Of a stretch of 64,000 bases of DNA, positions 11,740 to 24,538 are shown piece after piece. Under the pieces are notes generated by a model. It searched no databases and was not told the DNA's origin. It saw only the letters and a program-made list of their open reading frames with translations. A program made the translations under genes and the position numbers. This stretch comes from Caenorhabditis remanei (taxonomy: Eukaryota > Nematoda > Chromadorea > Rhabditida > Rhabditidae), in the NCBI RefSeq assembly GCF_010183535.1, contig NC_071333.1, forward strand, positions 13,948,587 to 14,012,586, given 5' to 3'. Within the stretch, counting starts at the first letter, position 1. Every line of letters begins with the position of its first letter.

Positions 11740-13934
11740 TTAGAGATTCGTGTGGGTTCGCATGTGAGTATGAAGGTTGGATGCCCGATTGAATGCTTTG
11801 TCGCAGAGTCCACATACATAGGGTTTCACCTGAAATTGCGTTATTGCAGGGTGAGATGTATGCATGAATGTATGCGAACCAACCGTTGTATGCGTCAGTC
11901 TATGACGAGTCAGGTTTCCGGGTTGACGGAATGCCCTTCCACAATGTTCACATTTGAATGGTTTCTCGCCGGTGTGAATTCGCTGAAACACATTGTCATT
12001 GTCAATTATAAATAAACATAATTTACAAATATTAAAAATAAGAATTCGTCACAACAACATTTGTTAAAATAAAAAAGTGATGTGACAGACATAATTTAAC
12101 ATCATTTGTTCACAAAGAGTTCAAAAACAACTATCAAAGATAGGAATAGTCGGGAATTTGTGAAAAGTGATGTGATATGATGCGAGATATTCACCTTCCT
12201 CCCTCAATCCAGTCAAGGGTAGCAATTAGAGACACCTACCTTGTGAGTTATCAAAGTGTTGCTTCGACTGAACGTTTTATCGCATACATCACATCGATAC
12301 TTCTTTAAATTTCCCTTCTGAGTATTGTCCACATACGGCGATCTCTTATTGTGGATCCTTTTTGGGAGAGGTGTTACGTCTGGAAAATAGTTGAAAATTG
12401 AATTCAAAGACTTTTCCCCACTTTTGAGTAACGGAGATACAAATGGAAGCGGCAAGGAGTGTCCCAGATTATGGAGAACATTCATCTGGAACGTCTGTTG
12501 CACGAATTGAAGTTGCTTTGTGAGTTCGAATGGGAGGAAGCAATCAGGACGCTGCAAATATTAGAATATTATAAAATGAAACCAAATTATGGGTGTTTTT
12601 ATCTATTTTTAGTACCAAAAATTTCTAAGAAAACCGGAAACCCTCACTACAAAATGTGTTCCCAATCGTTGTTCTCACTTACCATCAACATTGGCTGGTG
12701 ACCATTTCTTTTCATTGCCGCAATCTTTGCAAAGTCAATGTTGCTGAAAATCTTCTGAAGAGCCGAGAAATCCGGCTTTGGCGGAATCACAGTTGAGGTA
12801 CTAGTTGACACTGATTCCGTCTCCATGTCGTTCTCACTGAAAGTTATAACATTATAACAACCTCAGAACAGAGAAAGTTCTGAAAACGGAGTAGAGTCAT
12901 ATGTTAGTTATGGCATGTCTTAAACGTTGCTGAATTATTCAAACCTAGTTTTTCTATGTTCCCCTTTTCTGGAATATCGCCCAACAAAAAATGAATAACA
13001 ATGCCGTACCACTTAGCAGGCCAAGAAAAACAAGTGTCGAGAACAAAAGGATGAGGTGTGGTAGTATTACTCAATTCACAATTCTTCCTCATTTTCTCAA
13101 ACCATTTTTGAAGAAAAGCATTTCAAAAATGTTCATGACTAAATGATTGTTTTTGACACTTTTAGACGGCTATTTTTGCAACGGTGTAATTATGAAAGCA
13201 ATGTAAATTTAGAGATCGAGAAGCGGACACAAACTGACTTCATATTGAAATAAGGAGACATGGAAAGGCCCTCCAGATTTTGTAGCCTAAAATGTAATTG
13301 GGTTTTCGGTTTTCCTAAGTCCGTATCTGTGTATATAGATTGCTCCAAAATTCTAAATATGTTTTCTCTTTTTATGTGACGTTTGTTTGACGCAAAAATG
13401 GTTATAAACCTTTCTGACTGTTGTTGCTCAGTGGCTCATCTTGATATTCCTGGATTCAATTTTTGAAGCGTCTCTATTGTATCCTTATCATGTGCACGGA
13501 AACAGAAGAAGTGGGAGAGAGAATAGTGAGAAACGAAAGAAAGCAAAAGTGTGAATTTGTTTGTAGTTGTGGTCAGATAGACTGACCAGTGAGTTTGATC
13601 TCTCTTTTCTAATCAGAAAGATTCAAATGTTGTTAGATTTAGAAACTTGCAAACAGAGAACTTAAAGACCTTGGGCAACAGAAAATGAGGAAAATAGAAA
13701 GTATGAGTTGTCGGAAAGGAAAAAGGGAACAAAGGTATTGTCATGATCACGCTTATAGAGAATCGAATAAAAAAACATTTTGAGACATCTGACATACCTG
13801 GTAACTTCAGAAGACGACACCTCTTCTTCCTCCTCTTCTTCTTCATCCTCTTCTTCAGTCTCTGGTTCATCCTTTGGTTTTTTATTGAGCAATGAGTCGA
13901 TCAGGAAACATGTTCTGCTTGCTTCAATTGACAT
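11740..13934 (-). CDS. C2H2 zinc-finger protein with N-terminal eh1-like motif (263 aa)
   Basis: Minus-strand exons: 13934-13798, 12836-12683, 12551-12240, 11982-11884 and 11829-11740 (phases 2, 0, 0, 0), 263 residues. The N-terminus carries [11 protein letters not shown], close to the eh1 motif that recruits Groucho/UNC-37 co-repressors. An acidic stretch with a long Glu run follows. Three C-terminal C2H2 fingers read [34 protein letters not shown] and [17 protein letters not shown], with linkers TGEKP and TTVKP. The intron between fingers 2 and 3 is only 54 bp with a weak donor (GTTGGT). It has no stop and is divisible by three, so retention would insert 18 residues into the linker. Likely a nuclear sequence-specific repressor; I cannot name the orthologue. 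Confidence 0.85.
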
Positions 13935-16900
13935 CTTCACACAAGATTAAACTGCAATTTGACAAAAATTTAAAATTCGCACATGAGGATCGAAACGAAA
14001 ATATGAGAGGCTGGCAGAAAGTCGAAAAAAAAGAGGGAAAGACAAACTGAAAAGCCACCGTAGTCGAAGCGCGCCTGCGCGTAGACTCTCCTCAATGGGC
14101 GGAGTCGGCGGTTCGACGAATGACGATGCCAGAAGGATGAGTGTGAACTGCAAAGCTCAAAGAATCGAGGGGCGTGTTACTGAATTCATCATTCAAACTG
14201 ATTTCCATATATACACCTTTCTATCAATGATAAGACAGAACGAGATGCACTTTATCGTTAAAGTGCGTGTACATTTTTGGAGTAGAAATGATCAGATATA
14301 AAGTAGTTAGGAGAAGATGGATTCAAGAGTCGAAGTGGGATACATTATACATGAAACTAAGAATTTCTGATTACTATTTGCAGGGTGATGAAACAAAACG
14401 CGTTCTATTGCAAATCACTAAATTTGAGACTGGAAATAAAAAAATTTTGATTGGGCACTAGTTTTTGTGTAGATAAGTATAATTATTGTAGTACTTTGTC
14501 ATCTTTAAGGTAGGTATTCATAAATAGCATCTAAATCTTCAACCACTCAAATATCCTGATAGATGAGCATCGTTGACCATATGTAAGTGAGCCGACTTGA
14601 GAAGACAACCGACTTCCTATTTATCCGAGTAAGGAAGGCAGGTGTATTTCATCTTTTTGAAATACAAGACAAAGCGGAACAAATGAAAGGGAAATACATA
14701 CAGCCGAAGTTGGCACCCAGTTGTGTGGTGCAGATGGTTCTGTATTTCTACTGCGGATTAGGTAATGGAAAAGGTAAACATGGGTGAGATACGGTAATGG
14801 ATATGGCAATAAGCACACCCGACCCAAATAAAAAATAAAATACATTGGGATAACAGTATGGCTAGGTTTTTGGAGAAGCTTAGAGATTCTATGATGATTG
14901 AGATAATTCATTTTATAGTGAGTGTCTCTTTTTGAGTGGATATGAGAGGTTTACGCACATGTCTTCCCAATAATGTTATATTAAGGCAACAGATGGAGCC
15001 GATCTGTTGGAAGGTAACCTTTCCTCCCCCCTCTTCCGTTAGCCCACTTGTTTCCCCACATCACGCAATCGAGAACCGATCACTTGAATCCCGGCTGTCG
15101 CCTACACAATTTCCCATCATAGTAATAATTAGCTAGTATCACCTGATGACATATCGCACCATCGGTTGACAGTTTGTTGAATACTACAAGTGTTGGGTAA
15201 TCTAGTAGATTATGATCTTGTCCCCGGAACATGTCATTATGTTGTTAGAGAAGGTTGATTGCTTTGAACGGCTAAGAAAAGTAACTGGATGACATTTGAA
15301 TTCTTGTCAGATTGGGGAAAACAAACGATCAACACGAACGAAGACGGTTAGGTTTGATTGTTGACTTTTTCAGTTTTCCAAAAGTCACCAACTCTGCCTT
15401 GTTCAGAAACTCAAAACAACAACTCTGAAAAGGATTTGGGGTATAAATGTTGGTTTTATCGATACAATTTTTTCCAAAATAAGAAATATGTGACCACCAC
15501 AGACCCGCGTAACATACGTGACCTCAAATCGGCGTGGATCAAAAAAAAATTTCCTTTACAAAGCATTGCGCCGAATATCTAAGGTAGAGAAAGCAAGGCT
15601 TTCAGTTTCAAGGACTTTCGGAATGTTTCATTTTGATACGGGTGCAACAAAAATACATTACGCCGACAAAAAATCTATCAAGGAAACGCGCGCCGACACC
15701 TCAAACTTTCTTGCTTTGTATGAAAAGTGAATGTACAAAAAATAATAAAACTTTTTGGGGGGAGAGGGAGGTGCCTCACCTATTTTCTTCTCGACTGATG
15801 TGAGGTTCGAATTCATTTTCATATTGTTGAGTTGAGACGGAGGAGATGGGTGACAAAAGGAGTTCCCCTCAGTCACACTTTTCTATTCCATTCAACTTTT
15901 GTTACCTCTTCCTTTAAAACCTCAAATAAATTTGGAAACATTTTCGGAACACATCCTATGTGAAAAGAAATTGAAATAGAACAGCAAGGAGTGGGAGAAA
16001 CGAAATGTCTACCGTAACCCGGAGCGGCATGTGGCATTTATTATTATCATCAATTTTAAGGATATGTGTCAGAGGTGGTGGTGGTGTGAATGGCGCCTAG
16101 GGAAAAATGAATTTGAAATTCAGTGATCCGATAAACACGCTATGTGCATCAGCTTCTTGGCATAGCCGGGAAGGCTTGAAAAGAGAGAAGCTCTGAGAAG
16201 CTCCTGAGAGTCTAGAGAATTCATAATCATTTTTGGTGGAAGAGTCAGCTCTTCCCATATTTCCCATCCTCATATTCTTTCATCTCATCATCTTCATCGT
16301 CGTCTCAAATATTTTGGAAACAAAATGCGATTCGATTCACACTTCACCGGCACGCATGGAATTCCGAATGCGGGGCTCTTCTTTTCTCAGCCTTAGACCG
16401 CTCACAGCGGCGCGTCTTGTCTTGAATTATAAATTAATTTGAGAATTATAAAGAAGTCAAATAATACAAATAATTCCTTCCCACTATCGAATTGATAGAT
16501 TATTGCAGCAGCCGACGATGTGCAGCGTCTTGATTAAAAATTGTTTTCAATTAGTTAAACAAAACAAAAAATGCCAAAATTGAAGGCTCTATCAGGGATG
16601 ACAGGGATGAGAAGCAGAAATCAGTTGAATCTGTTGTAATTCATATTTGGGGGTATTGTTGCCGGTTAACTATAAGGACACCCAGATTAGCCAAAATTAA
16701 AAAAAAATAGCAAAATATGCAGGAAAAGGGAAAAGAGTGAGGAGTTTGGTAAAGTGAGATGCATCTCCTATGATTCTAATTACGGTATGATGCAACAACC
16801 AAAAAAGGATAAGTAGCTAATGAGAAGAATCATTAGCCATCTCCATATACCTCTGGAGAGCTATTAAAAATATGACCAACTTGTTATTCATGTTCTCATG

Positions 16901-19262
16901 ACAAACGTTCACACAACCGAGTCTCGAGAGGGTACGGTAACAAAAACAATTGAAAAGTCACAAGACGGAGAAACGATTGAAAGATGAAATGCAAACAAAA
17001 AGCAAGCATTTGAGAGATTTTGAAATGTAGAAAGTGTGGAAAGGTAACGTGAAGAAGCGATGACAAAACGGTCCTCTCCAAATTTTTATGTTTACACAAG
17101 CTACCGTTTCCAAAGTGTCATAAGCCAAAGAAGAACAACGAATAATATTGTAATGGCAAGGTGCATGTTGTGATGGAGAAACGTTAAGAATGGGACTGAA
17201 TGTCAAGAAACCTCAAAGGGAATCAATCGCAATTTTATGATGCATCTCTTTTGGATGTGCTCGCGCCGCTCATTTTTTGAGTTTGCTTTCTCACAATAAT
17301 CTTCTTTTCAGCGTTGTGCCGCCCATTATTGCACGAGATAAAATTGGTTGTGTCAATAAAATATATGCTTAGATATCAACTAGGTCCGATCGTATCTGGC
17401 GTACTACACGAATCAAGGGGGATTAATTGTAAAGCAGCTCCTTTTAGTCGAGTAGTACATATGTAGTTGACACCTATTCAAAAAGACAATTTTCTGAATT
17501 TTGTGACTCGACGGGTGGAACACTTCTTCATGGAAAAGATGATAAAGATAAAACCTATTGTCGGTTCTCAAAAATCGGCATGAGGTGTTTGTTCTTACGG
17601 CTAAAAGCCTAAAAATTTTATTACGAAAATGCAAATTACAGTAAAAAGCATTTTAGGATCGATTTAGATGCACTACCCATCATCTTCGACCGAACTGGAC
17701 AGTTCGACAATATAATAATTTCAATTTAATTCACAGAGTTATAATCTTCATTCTCTCGGGACAGCATTTTTCAGAATCAATCTGTAAGATTAACAATTTT
17801 TAGATTTTTGGGTCCACTGTGTTCTATTGTTACTCCGAATGATATTCACGCTTTTCCGATGCAAATGAATGGTAAGTTTAAGGAAGCCAGATGTTCTTTG
17901 ACCGAAATATCTGTGCCACTGATGTGAAGAATCTGCAAAACAAATCAGACAATATCAATTCGCTTCACTTTTCAAAAAAAAAATGTACGCTTGTTTTCAA
18001 TGTCGTAACTGTTTCTAATCATCAAAATCTTCACTCTGTTTTTATTTCACTTTTGATTCATCTCCCATTTTCCCCTAACCTTGACCAATAAATTGAGAAT
18101 CCGTTCATGAGCGATAAATTTCCATGATTTTCCTCCGTTTCGCACTTGGTCTGATCCCATCTTGGTGTTCCACATTCCATTTTTAGACAGCGAAACGTGT
18201 GAGAAGTCTTCATGGTCAATTAAACTTCCCGTGCACTCACATCACATGCAAAATATAATGTTGTGTGTTTACCAGTGTTTTTTTCTGTCTAATGGTATAA
18301 CTTGTTTCCTGGTTTTTGAGATTTTATTCCATTCAATGTTTTCGTTGTTTTCAATTTTAGTACAAAACAATGACGTAGTCTTCGATTCTTTGAAACTCCG
18401 ACTAGCAAATCTTCAAACGGCATTAATTTGGAGAGACTAAATTTGAAAACCTCATGTGTCCGCCGGTATCCAAAACGCCATACACAACAACAAAGGTCAT
18501 AAAAGGAAAGAAGATAATAGTGAATGAAATTGAAAGACGCAGGTGGAACAGAGTGGAGAAAAAGAAGCGGTCGGGCGAAACGTAGAAACGCGCAGGTAGG
18601 GAAGGGGTCCAGTGTAAGTCTTCTCTTCTCTTTCTCTTTTTCCGTTTGTTGTTGAATGACCCTCATGCCCCGATCAGACTTTCGCCCCCCAACAGCGCAT
18701 CGCTAAAATTTTTCTTCGTTCATCTCTGGCCTCGATTTCTTTTTCTTCATTTCTCACACCATCTGTTATTTTTAGTTCTCCGATTTGATATGTAAATTCG
18801 GATCATAATCATTGAACTGGTAGTTTTTCTCATTATTACTTTTTAATATTCCCGAAAATAGGGTCATCCATTCACCACCGGTATTTATATCCTCCGCCCT
18901 TCTTTTATCTAACTTTTTTTGCATATCGCTTCTTCTCACTTTGAAGAAGACCATTTGAATCAATAAAACAACTAGTTTTCGTTTCTCTGGCAACCATTTA
19001 TAGTTCTCCCTATTATACCCAACACCTTCACGTCTCAATACACATATCAGATTATTATCTCTTTTTTCTTCTTTCTTCTCGTATCGGTGTCCTGCAAAAT
19101 GTATAGATATATGATATAATAGTAATTGAGTATTGTCTTTTACTTCTTATGATTGTTGTCGGTGATTTCATGAATTGGTTTCTAAAAAAATTTTGCTTAG
19201 CTCATTCGTATTCAATTGGTGTTACATTCAAAGCTTACAAATTTTATTTCAGATCTCATAAA
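13935..19262. other. 5.3-kb gene-free region
   Basis: This stretch separates the zinc-finger gene (-, 5' end on the left) from the Clc-like pair (+). I found no exon chain with matching phases on either strand. Pyrimidine-rich and AT-rich sequence dominates. It probably contains promoters and enhancers for the divergent flanking genes; no specific element is assigned. Confidence 0.4.
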
Positions 19263-20475
19263 ATGACAAAAGTGGTGAGCTATGCAATACTGGTACTTAC
19301 AATAATTGCTTTTCTCCTCACAGCTGCCGCATTATGCACACCGGCGTGGCAGGTACTTTTCAATTAAACTTTCTTCATTTTCAAAATCCGAAACATTTAG
19401 GTTGTGTACGCTAGAGAAATCCGACAATGGGTGCAAAGCGGATTATGGCTTGCGTGTCAAACAAGGTATTACAGAATGTGTCATTGAACTTGTGTATGTG
19501 GCATCCGTTACTTTTTCAGACCAAATGGCATGTACAGTTGTACATACACATTCTCGCATGACGACTTTAACACATACTTCAGCGATGAAGTTTCCGGTTT
19601 CCGAACGCCTTCGTTTTATCGTAAGGCACAAAGATATATATAATCCTGAAGAGTTCTATATTATTTCAGCATGGCAGCGAACACTGTTCCATATCTATCT
19701 GATATCACAGGCATTTGCAATGCTATCGTTAATTAGTTTTTGTGTGTCGGTATCTCATAGTGACAGCAAACTGCCCAATATTCTTAGGACGGTTTTTCTG
19801 GTGTTAGCCGGTAAGTTGTCGAAAGTTTGTTTAAAAAATAGAAGTTGTAAAAATGTGAGGTTTGATGTCTGAATTAGTGAGATGAACTAAGAGTCACTTG
19901 ACCTCAGAAAAATACCTATAAAATAAGAGGAAATGACCGTCTGTTTCCTTTCCAAATATGACGCGAGTGTATTACTTTGAGCGAAAACTTTTTAACTCAT
20001 CAGAAATATTTTTCAGCGGTCATTGCGTTCGGATGTTTGCTTGCATTTGCAGTCTACTCATACATGGTCGAGTATCGATTCTTCCATGTCTCCGTTAGTG
20101 GAATTTATGAAGTTAGAAAATACTTTGTTTGTCAAATACACTTTTGTATTATTTCAGAAACACCGCGGATACTCTTGGTACATAGCATTGACTGGAGCAA
20201 TCGTTTATCTGGTCGCCATCATTTTATCCGTGGTTCACGTATTCCTGCAAGCCAGAGATGGAAGTGCAACAATGTCGAGACAAAATATCAATTCCTCATT
20301 AGTAAGAGTTTCACGCATAAGATACTAACCATCACTATAAAACATTTTCCAGCAAAGTGACATATTCGAATACCAATATCACCCGAACCGATCTATGGAA
20401 TCATTTGAAGACCGTTTTGCCATGAGAACTCTACCACCTGTGCCAAGACAAGAGAAGAAAACTACTGTCTTTTAG
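19263..20475 (+). CDS. Clc-like/claudin-family four-TM protein (252 aa)
   Basis: Exons 19263-19352, 19401-19465, 19520-19620, 19670-19810, 20017-20111, 20158-20301 and 20353-20475 (phases 0, 2, 1, 1, 0, 0) give 252 residues. TM1 is at about 5-26. The first loop has WVQSGLWLACQ and later YSCTY, matching the claudin W-GLW-C-C pattern. Three more hydrophobic segments follow at about 90-113, 128-152 and 173-195. The tail of about 55 residues ends TTVF, a possible class I PDZ ligand. Nematode Clc-like proteins are claudin relatives at epithelial junctions or on excitable cells. I believe C. elegans cosmid C01C10 carries such genes beside acl-12, but that is recollection. The start lies 8 nt behind a TTTCAG acceptor. 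AATAAA at 20661-20666. Confidence 0.85.
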
Positions 20476-20790
20476 AGGGGAGGACAATTGTCATAACTAT
20501 CACTCGGTAATATTCGGACTTCTTTAATTATTTAATCAACGGGTCAAGTTGTTCATAATTTTTCTTTCTCTTTCTAACATATTGCCTGATTACGGACTTT
20601 CCAATTGACATACCAACTTTCATTCCATTCTTTTTGAGATCTTATTTCACCAACATCACGAATAAATGTTTCGAACCAATTCTTTCAATTTGATATTTTC
20701 ACTTGATTGGTTTCGAACCATGCATGTATTTGTCGTAATTGTGTTTTGTTGTGAATATTCTCCATTTTGAATCTATTCAGTGTTTTGAGA

Positions 20791-21892
20791 ATGCTTGTGT
20801 TTCAAACAAAGCTGCAAAAGTATCAACTGGCGACGTTGATTTCGTCAATTGCTTCGAACTTTTTGTTGTTTTTTGCAACGATTACACCAGCTTGGCAGGT
20901 TAGTTAACACCGTAGTGAGAAAATCATTATTTGACTGATTCTAGGTTGCAAACGACTTGGATGCAGATAGATACGTTCAATCCGGACTTTGGTTGTACTG
21001 CCCAGGGCAAGCACAATGTTGGTACATCTTCAGTGACAGTCTGATCAACTACTATGAAAAGGTAAAAAGCCGTACTCATTAACTGAAACTGAACTATGAT
21101 ATTTCCAGGTCGATGTATGTAGATTCTTCTTGATTGGTGATTGCAGAAAGAAGTTATTGAGAACTCCATACTTTTTCGGATGGCATTATGCTGTGCTCAT
21201 TCTTAATGTGATCTCTATGATTTTTATGGGATTGAGTATTGCATCTATTATTTTTGCATATGCAAAACCACACCGATCGAGAATTGCAATTATCATGTTG
21301 GATGCTTTCTGTGGATTTGCTAGTAAGAAGAAAATCCGGATGAAGATAACATTCTAAATTTCAGGTCTGTTGTTGGGAGTATCTTTGATTGTTTTTATGG
21401 TGAACGCAGAAATGTTGGAGTCAAAGTACTTGATCGGAATCAAAAACACCTATGAGGTATTATTCAAACAAAACTATAGTTTCGATTCTCAGATTTTTTA
21501 TTTAGAAAGAATATGGCTATTCCTACTACCTCGCCGGACTTGCATTTGTTATCTCTGTCATTACAATCCTATTTGCCGCTCTTGTATCCACATACACATT
21601 CTTGTTCCCTGAAGAAGTTACGGATAGCCAATACTCGTTAAAGATGTCGAACAACCAATTTGCTGCGAGATACAACAACGATCTTCAACAAGCGTACCTA
21701 CCACCACAGTCACAGTTAAGCATGCAGGTATGTTCTATTCAAATGGAAATTTGAATTACCGAATTGTTTCTCACTGTGAATTCACATTTGAATTTTCAGA
21801 TCCCTCCAACTGAACATGGTTCCTACATTGTCGGAGCTGTCTCCCCGAAGGGAGAATTCAGGTCACAAACCAGACACTTCTACAGTTACTAA
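20791..21892 (+). CDS. Clc-like/claudin-family four-TM protein (281 aa)
   Basis: Exons 20791-20898, 20945-21061, 21109-21322, 21365-21456, 21506-21727 and 21800-21892 (phases 0, 0, 1, 0, 0) give 281 residues. TM1 at about 11-32 is followed by a loop with VQSGLWLYCPGQAQCW, the claudin W-GLW-C-C signature. TM2, TM3 and TM4 lie at about 95-118, 138-155 and 182-206. The long cytoplasmic tail is rich in Gln, Asn and Tyr. The exact loop motif shared with the upstream gene (VQSGLWL) marks them as tandem paralogues. An acceptor CTATTCAG at 20773-20780 sits just before the ATG and about 110 bp after the upstream gene's poly(A) signal, so the two may form an operon. AATAAA at 22122-22127. Confidence 0.88.
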
Positions 21893-22264
21893 TTAACCTC
21901 AATCAGGAAACTATTCAACAAAAGAATCTCTAACTGTTTCTCATTCTTCTCAATTCTATTGTTCTCCCCCTCACTTAGTAACTTTGTTTCAATTTTTCTA
22001 ACTTTCCCTTTGAAATCAAATGACATGCTTCACAGAATATATGAGTAACGAGTAGTTTTTATTTTTACGCAGAACGAAATAATCACAAATGGCTTTTGTA
22101 CAAGATAGCATGCTTTTGAAAAATAAATGTTCAAAACTTGAATACTGAGACACAATTCAATAAAACGTTGATGGTTTCGCTGTTTATTCTGATTTGGATT
22201 GTCGGAGGATAATGATGAGCGGAGAAGATTCGCATACGGGGACGGCTAATTTGTACAAATCGCA

Positions 22265-23488
22265 TTATAAATGGACAACTGTGGCACCTCGATTGTTCAC
22301 AGTCATTGGAGGATTCACTTCATCGAAACATGTTTTCGAACAGTACACCTGGTCGTTTAGAATTGCAAATTGAGCTTTCTGAAATGATTGAAATATGTTA
22401 GTGTTTTAGTTAGATTAGTAGAATTTATCTTTAGTGTACAATACTCACTTTCTGCTCAAGCATTCCACAGGTGGTGCATAACTTCAGTCCGGATCGCTTT
22501 TTCTGAAACAAGAAGTGTTTGAAAACAAGCAAAACGCTCGTGATCTACCTTCTCAACAAATCTGTCTCCAAAAATCACCGATGTTCCGTTTGGTTTCCAT
22601 TGTTGCAAAATGTAGCGATCAAAGTCTAGCAAAACCCATGTTCTGTTATCTGAAACGACTTTGATTAGTTAAAATTACCAGAGTACAGTTGTACCCGATG
22701 CAAACGTTTGGAAAAGAACAACTCTCTCATCAGGTTCCCACTCTGGGTCAGTTTCGAAACGAATTGATTTTTTCTTCAGTTTCTCATTCTCCCATCTCTG
22801 TTGCAAGTTTACAACAACTTTGATAAACATGGTATAGGCTGGCAGTTGGGCTGAAATATCACACAATACATGTTGCGAAACGAAACGTGATCAAGTTAAT
22901 GATAAGTGATATAGTCAACATAGCAAAAAGACAAAAGGTCGTACCGATGGTCAGCTGAATCGCTTTCGGTGAAAGATCTCCATGAACAACACCAAAAGAT
23001 TGTTCTAAGACTGGTGGGAGTTTGGTGGCTGAGATGGTTTTTGGGTTGGAAATGAGTTGAATCAATGTGTTCTTCTCTCGGATCAAGTGGAAGATAGCGG
23101 TCAGATACTGGAATTAAATAATTATTCATGAGTTTTTAGAAATAATACTCACTTCAAACGCGTTTTCAAATTTACTGTTCCTTTCTGCAAGTTTTTGATG
23201 TATTTTGATGAATGCATCATCACAACTGAATAGAACTTCATCATTTTGTTGAACGTAGTTGATAACATATCCTCTGACAGAGATCACAAGACGGGACCAC
23301 CATAGTCGGTCCAATGATGTGAACATCTATAACAAAAAATAAATGTTATGTATTATCTTATTGAAAACTGAAATACTCACTTGCTTGAGCACATCCTCAT
23401 TGACTTCAGATTTTGGAGAGAATGTCAGATTGAGAATATCCACTTTTGGAAACAACTCCTTGTCGTCCATAGACACCGGCAGTGTCAT
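22265..23488 (-). CDS. Uncharacterised 289-aa protein with C-terminal Cys pairs
   Basis: Minus-strand exons: 23488-23381, 23326-23153, 23107-22945, 22850-22695, 22649-22549, 22502-22449 and 22378-22265, summing to 870 nt (289 residues). I do not recognise the family. The protein is soluble, without signal peptide or membrane segment, of mixed alpha/beta composition. Towards the C-terminus it has CTTCGML and, 20 residues on, VYCSKTC, four cysteines that could bind one zinc ion. The start ATG is 23 nt behind a TTTATAG acceptor, consistent with trans-splicing. The AATAAA on this strand (22188-22183) lies close to that of the convergent Clc-like gene, so the two 3' ends nearly touch. Confidence 0.8.
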
Positions 23489-24235
23489 GATGTTGCAAGA
23501 AACTGCAGAATCTATAAAAGTGAGGTAGGTAGATAGATTACCTTGACAGTGAAAAGAGGCGGGAATGAAACGGTAGCCAAATAGAGAAAAGGAGGACCGA
23601 ATAAATAATCAAATAACGACGTCCTTACAAGAAGAGACCCCCAACTGTCTCGTTGCCCTACGACTCCCTCATTTCTTTTCTTATAAAACAGGTTTTTTGA
23701 GGAAGGCGGCCGGCTGTTTGACTGCTTGGCTAACCGCGTTGGGCTGACCAATTGTAGAATCCATGTTCTTTTATTCTATCAAACAATTTGCCTCCTCAAC
23801 GTTTTGGGCGTATCCTTCTCAATGTCCTTTTCCTCCTTTTTTCTAGAATGTTTGCTTTCTTTCTCATAGTCAGCCAATGTTTTTCGTCTTTTTCTTTTAC
23901 GTGGTTTTTTGGCGATACAAAAGTAGTTAATACCGACTTACCTAATGTCCTTTGCAAATAGAAAGTGAAGAGAGGAGACGAACAAATTTGCAGAAGTGAA
24001 CGTTTTTTTCTCTGAACTTATAACCAGTTTTCCCTTATTTCTTCCTTATTTTCTCGAAAGTTCTTCTTTCAAAATGTTGATGATCTTCCTCAATTGCACG
24101 GAAAGGGAGTAGTTACACCCAACTCGAGAACTTTGCATTGGTTTTTTTATGATCTAAATTCTTACAGAAATTATATTTTTTGAATTTTTTTTCTTACGGA
24201 TAATAAGTTTTGAAAACGACACCCGAGACAATCCA
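23489..24235. other. Intergenic region
   Basis: About 750 bp between the 5' end of the 289-aa gene and the 3' end of the acyltransferase gene, both on the minus strand. Pyrimidine-rich; I see no gene. Presumably the promoter of the downstream minus-strand gene. Confidence 0.4.
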
Positions 24236-24538
24236 TTTATTTTATACATTTCGTAGAGCAGATAAGTTCTGCAAGAATGACTTCAGACCAGTGTGAATGT
24301 TGGGGGATCTTTGACATGTCAAAAACAGGAGACGGACCAAGAAGACATGGAAACATTGGGAACATTGAAATCATAATAAATAGTGAGAATGACAAGTTGA
24401 GAGAAGGAAACGGTAGGAAGAAAACACAATTGAATATGGACACTGCAATCCATAGGAAGAATGTTTGGGAGGTTTAAACCAGTAATAGTGAATGGGGGAT
24501 TGACAATGAAACGGTTATTAAAAAAGAAAAAAAACTGT

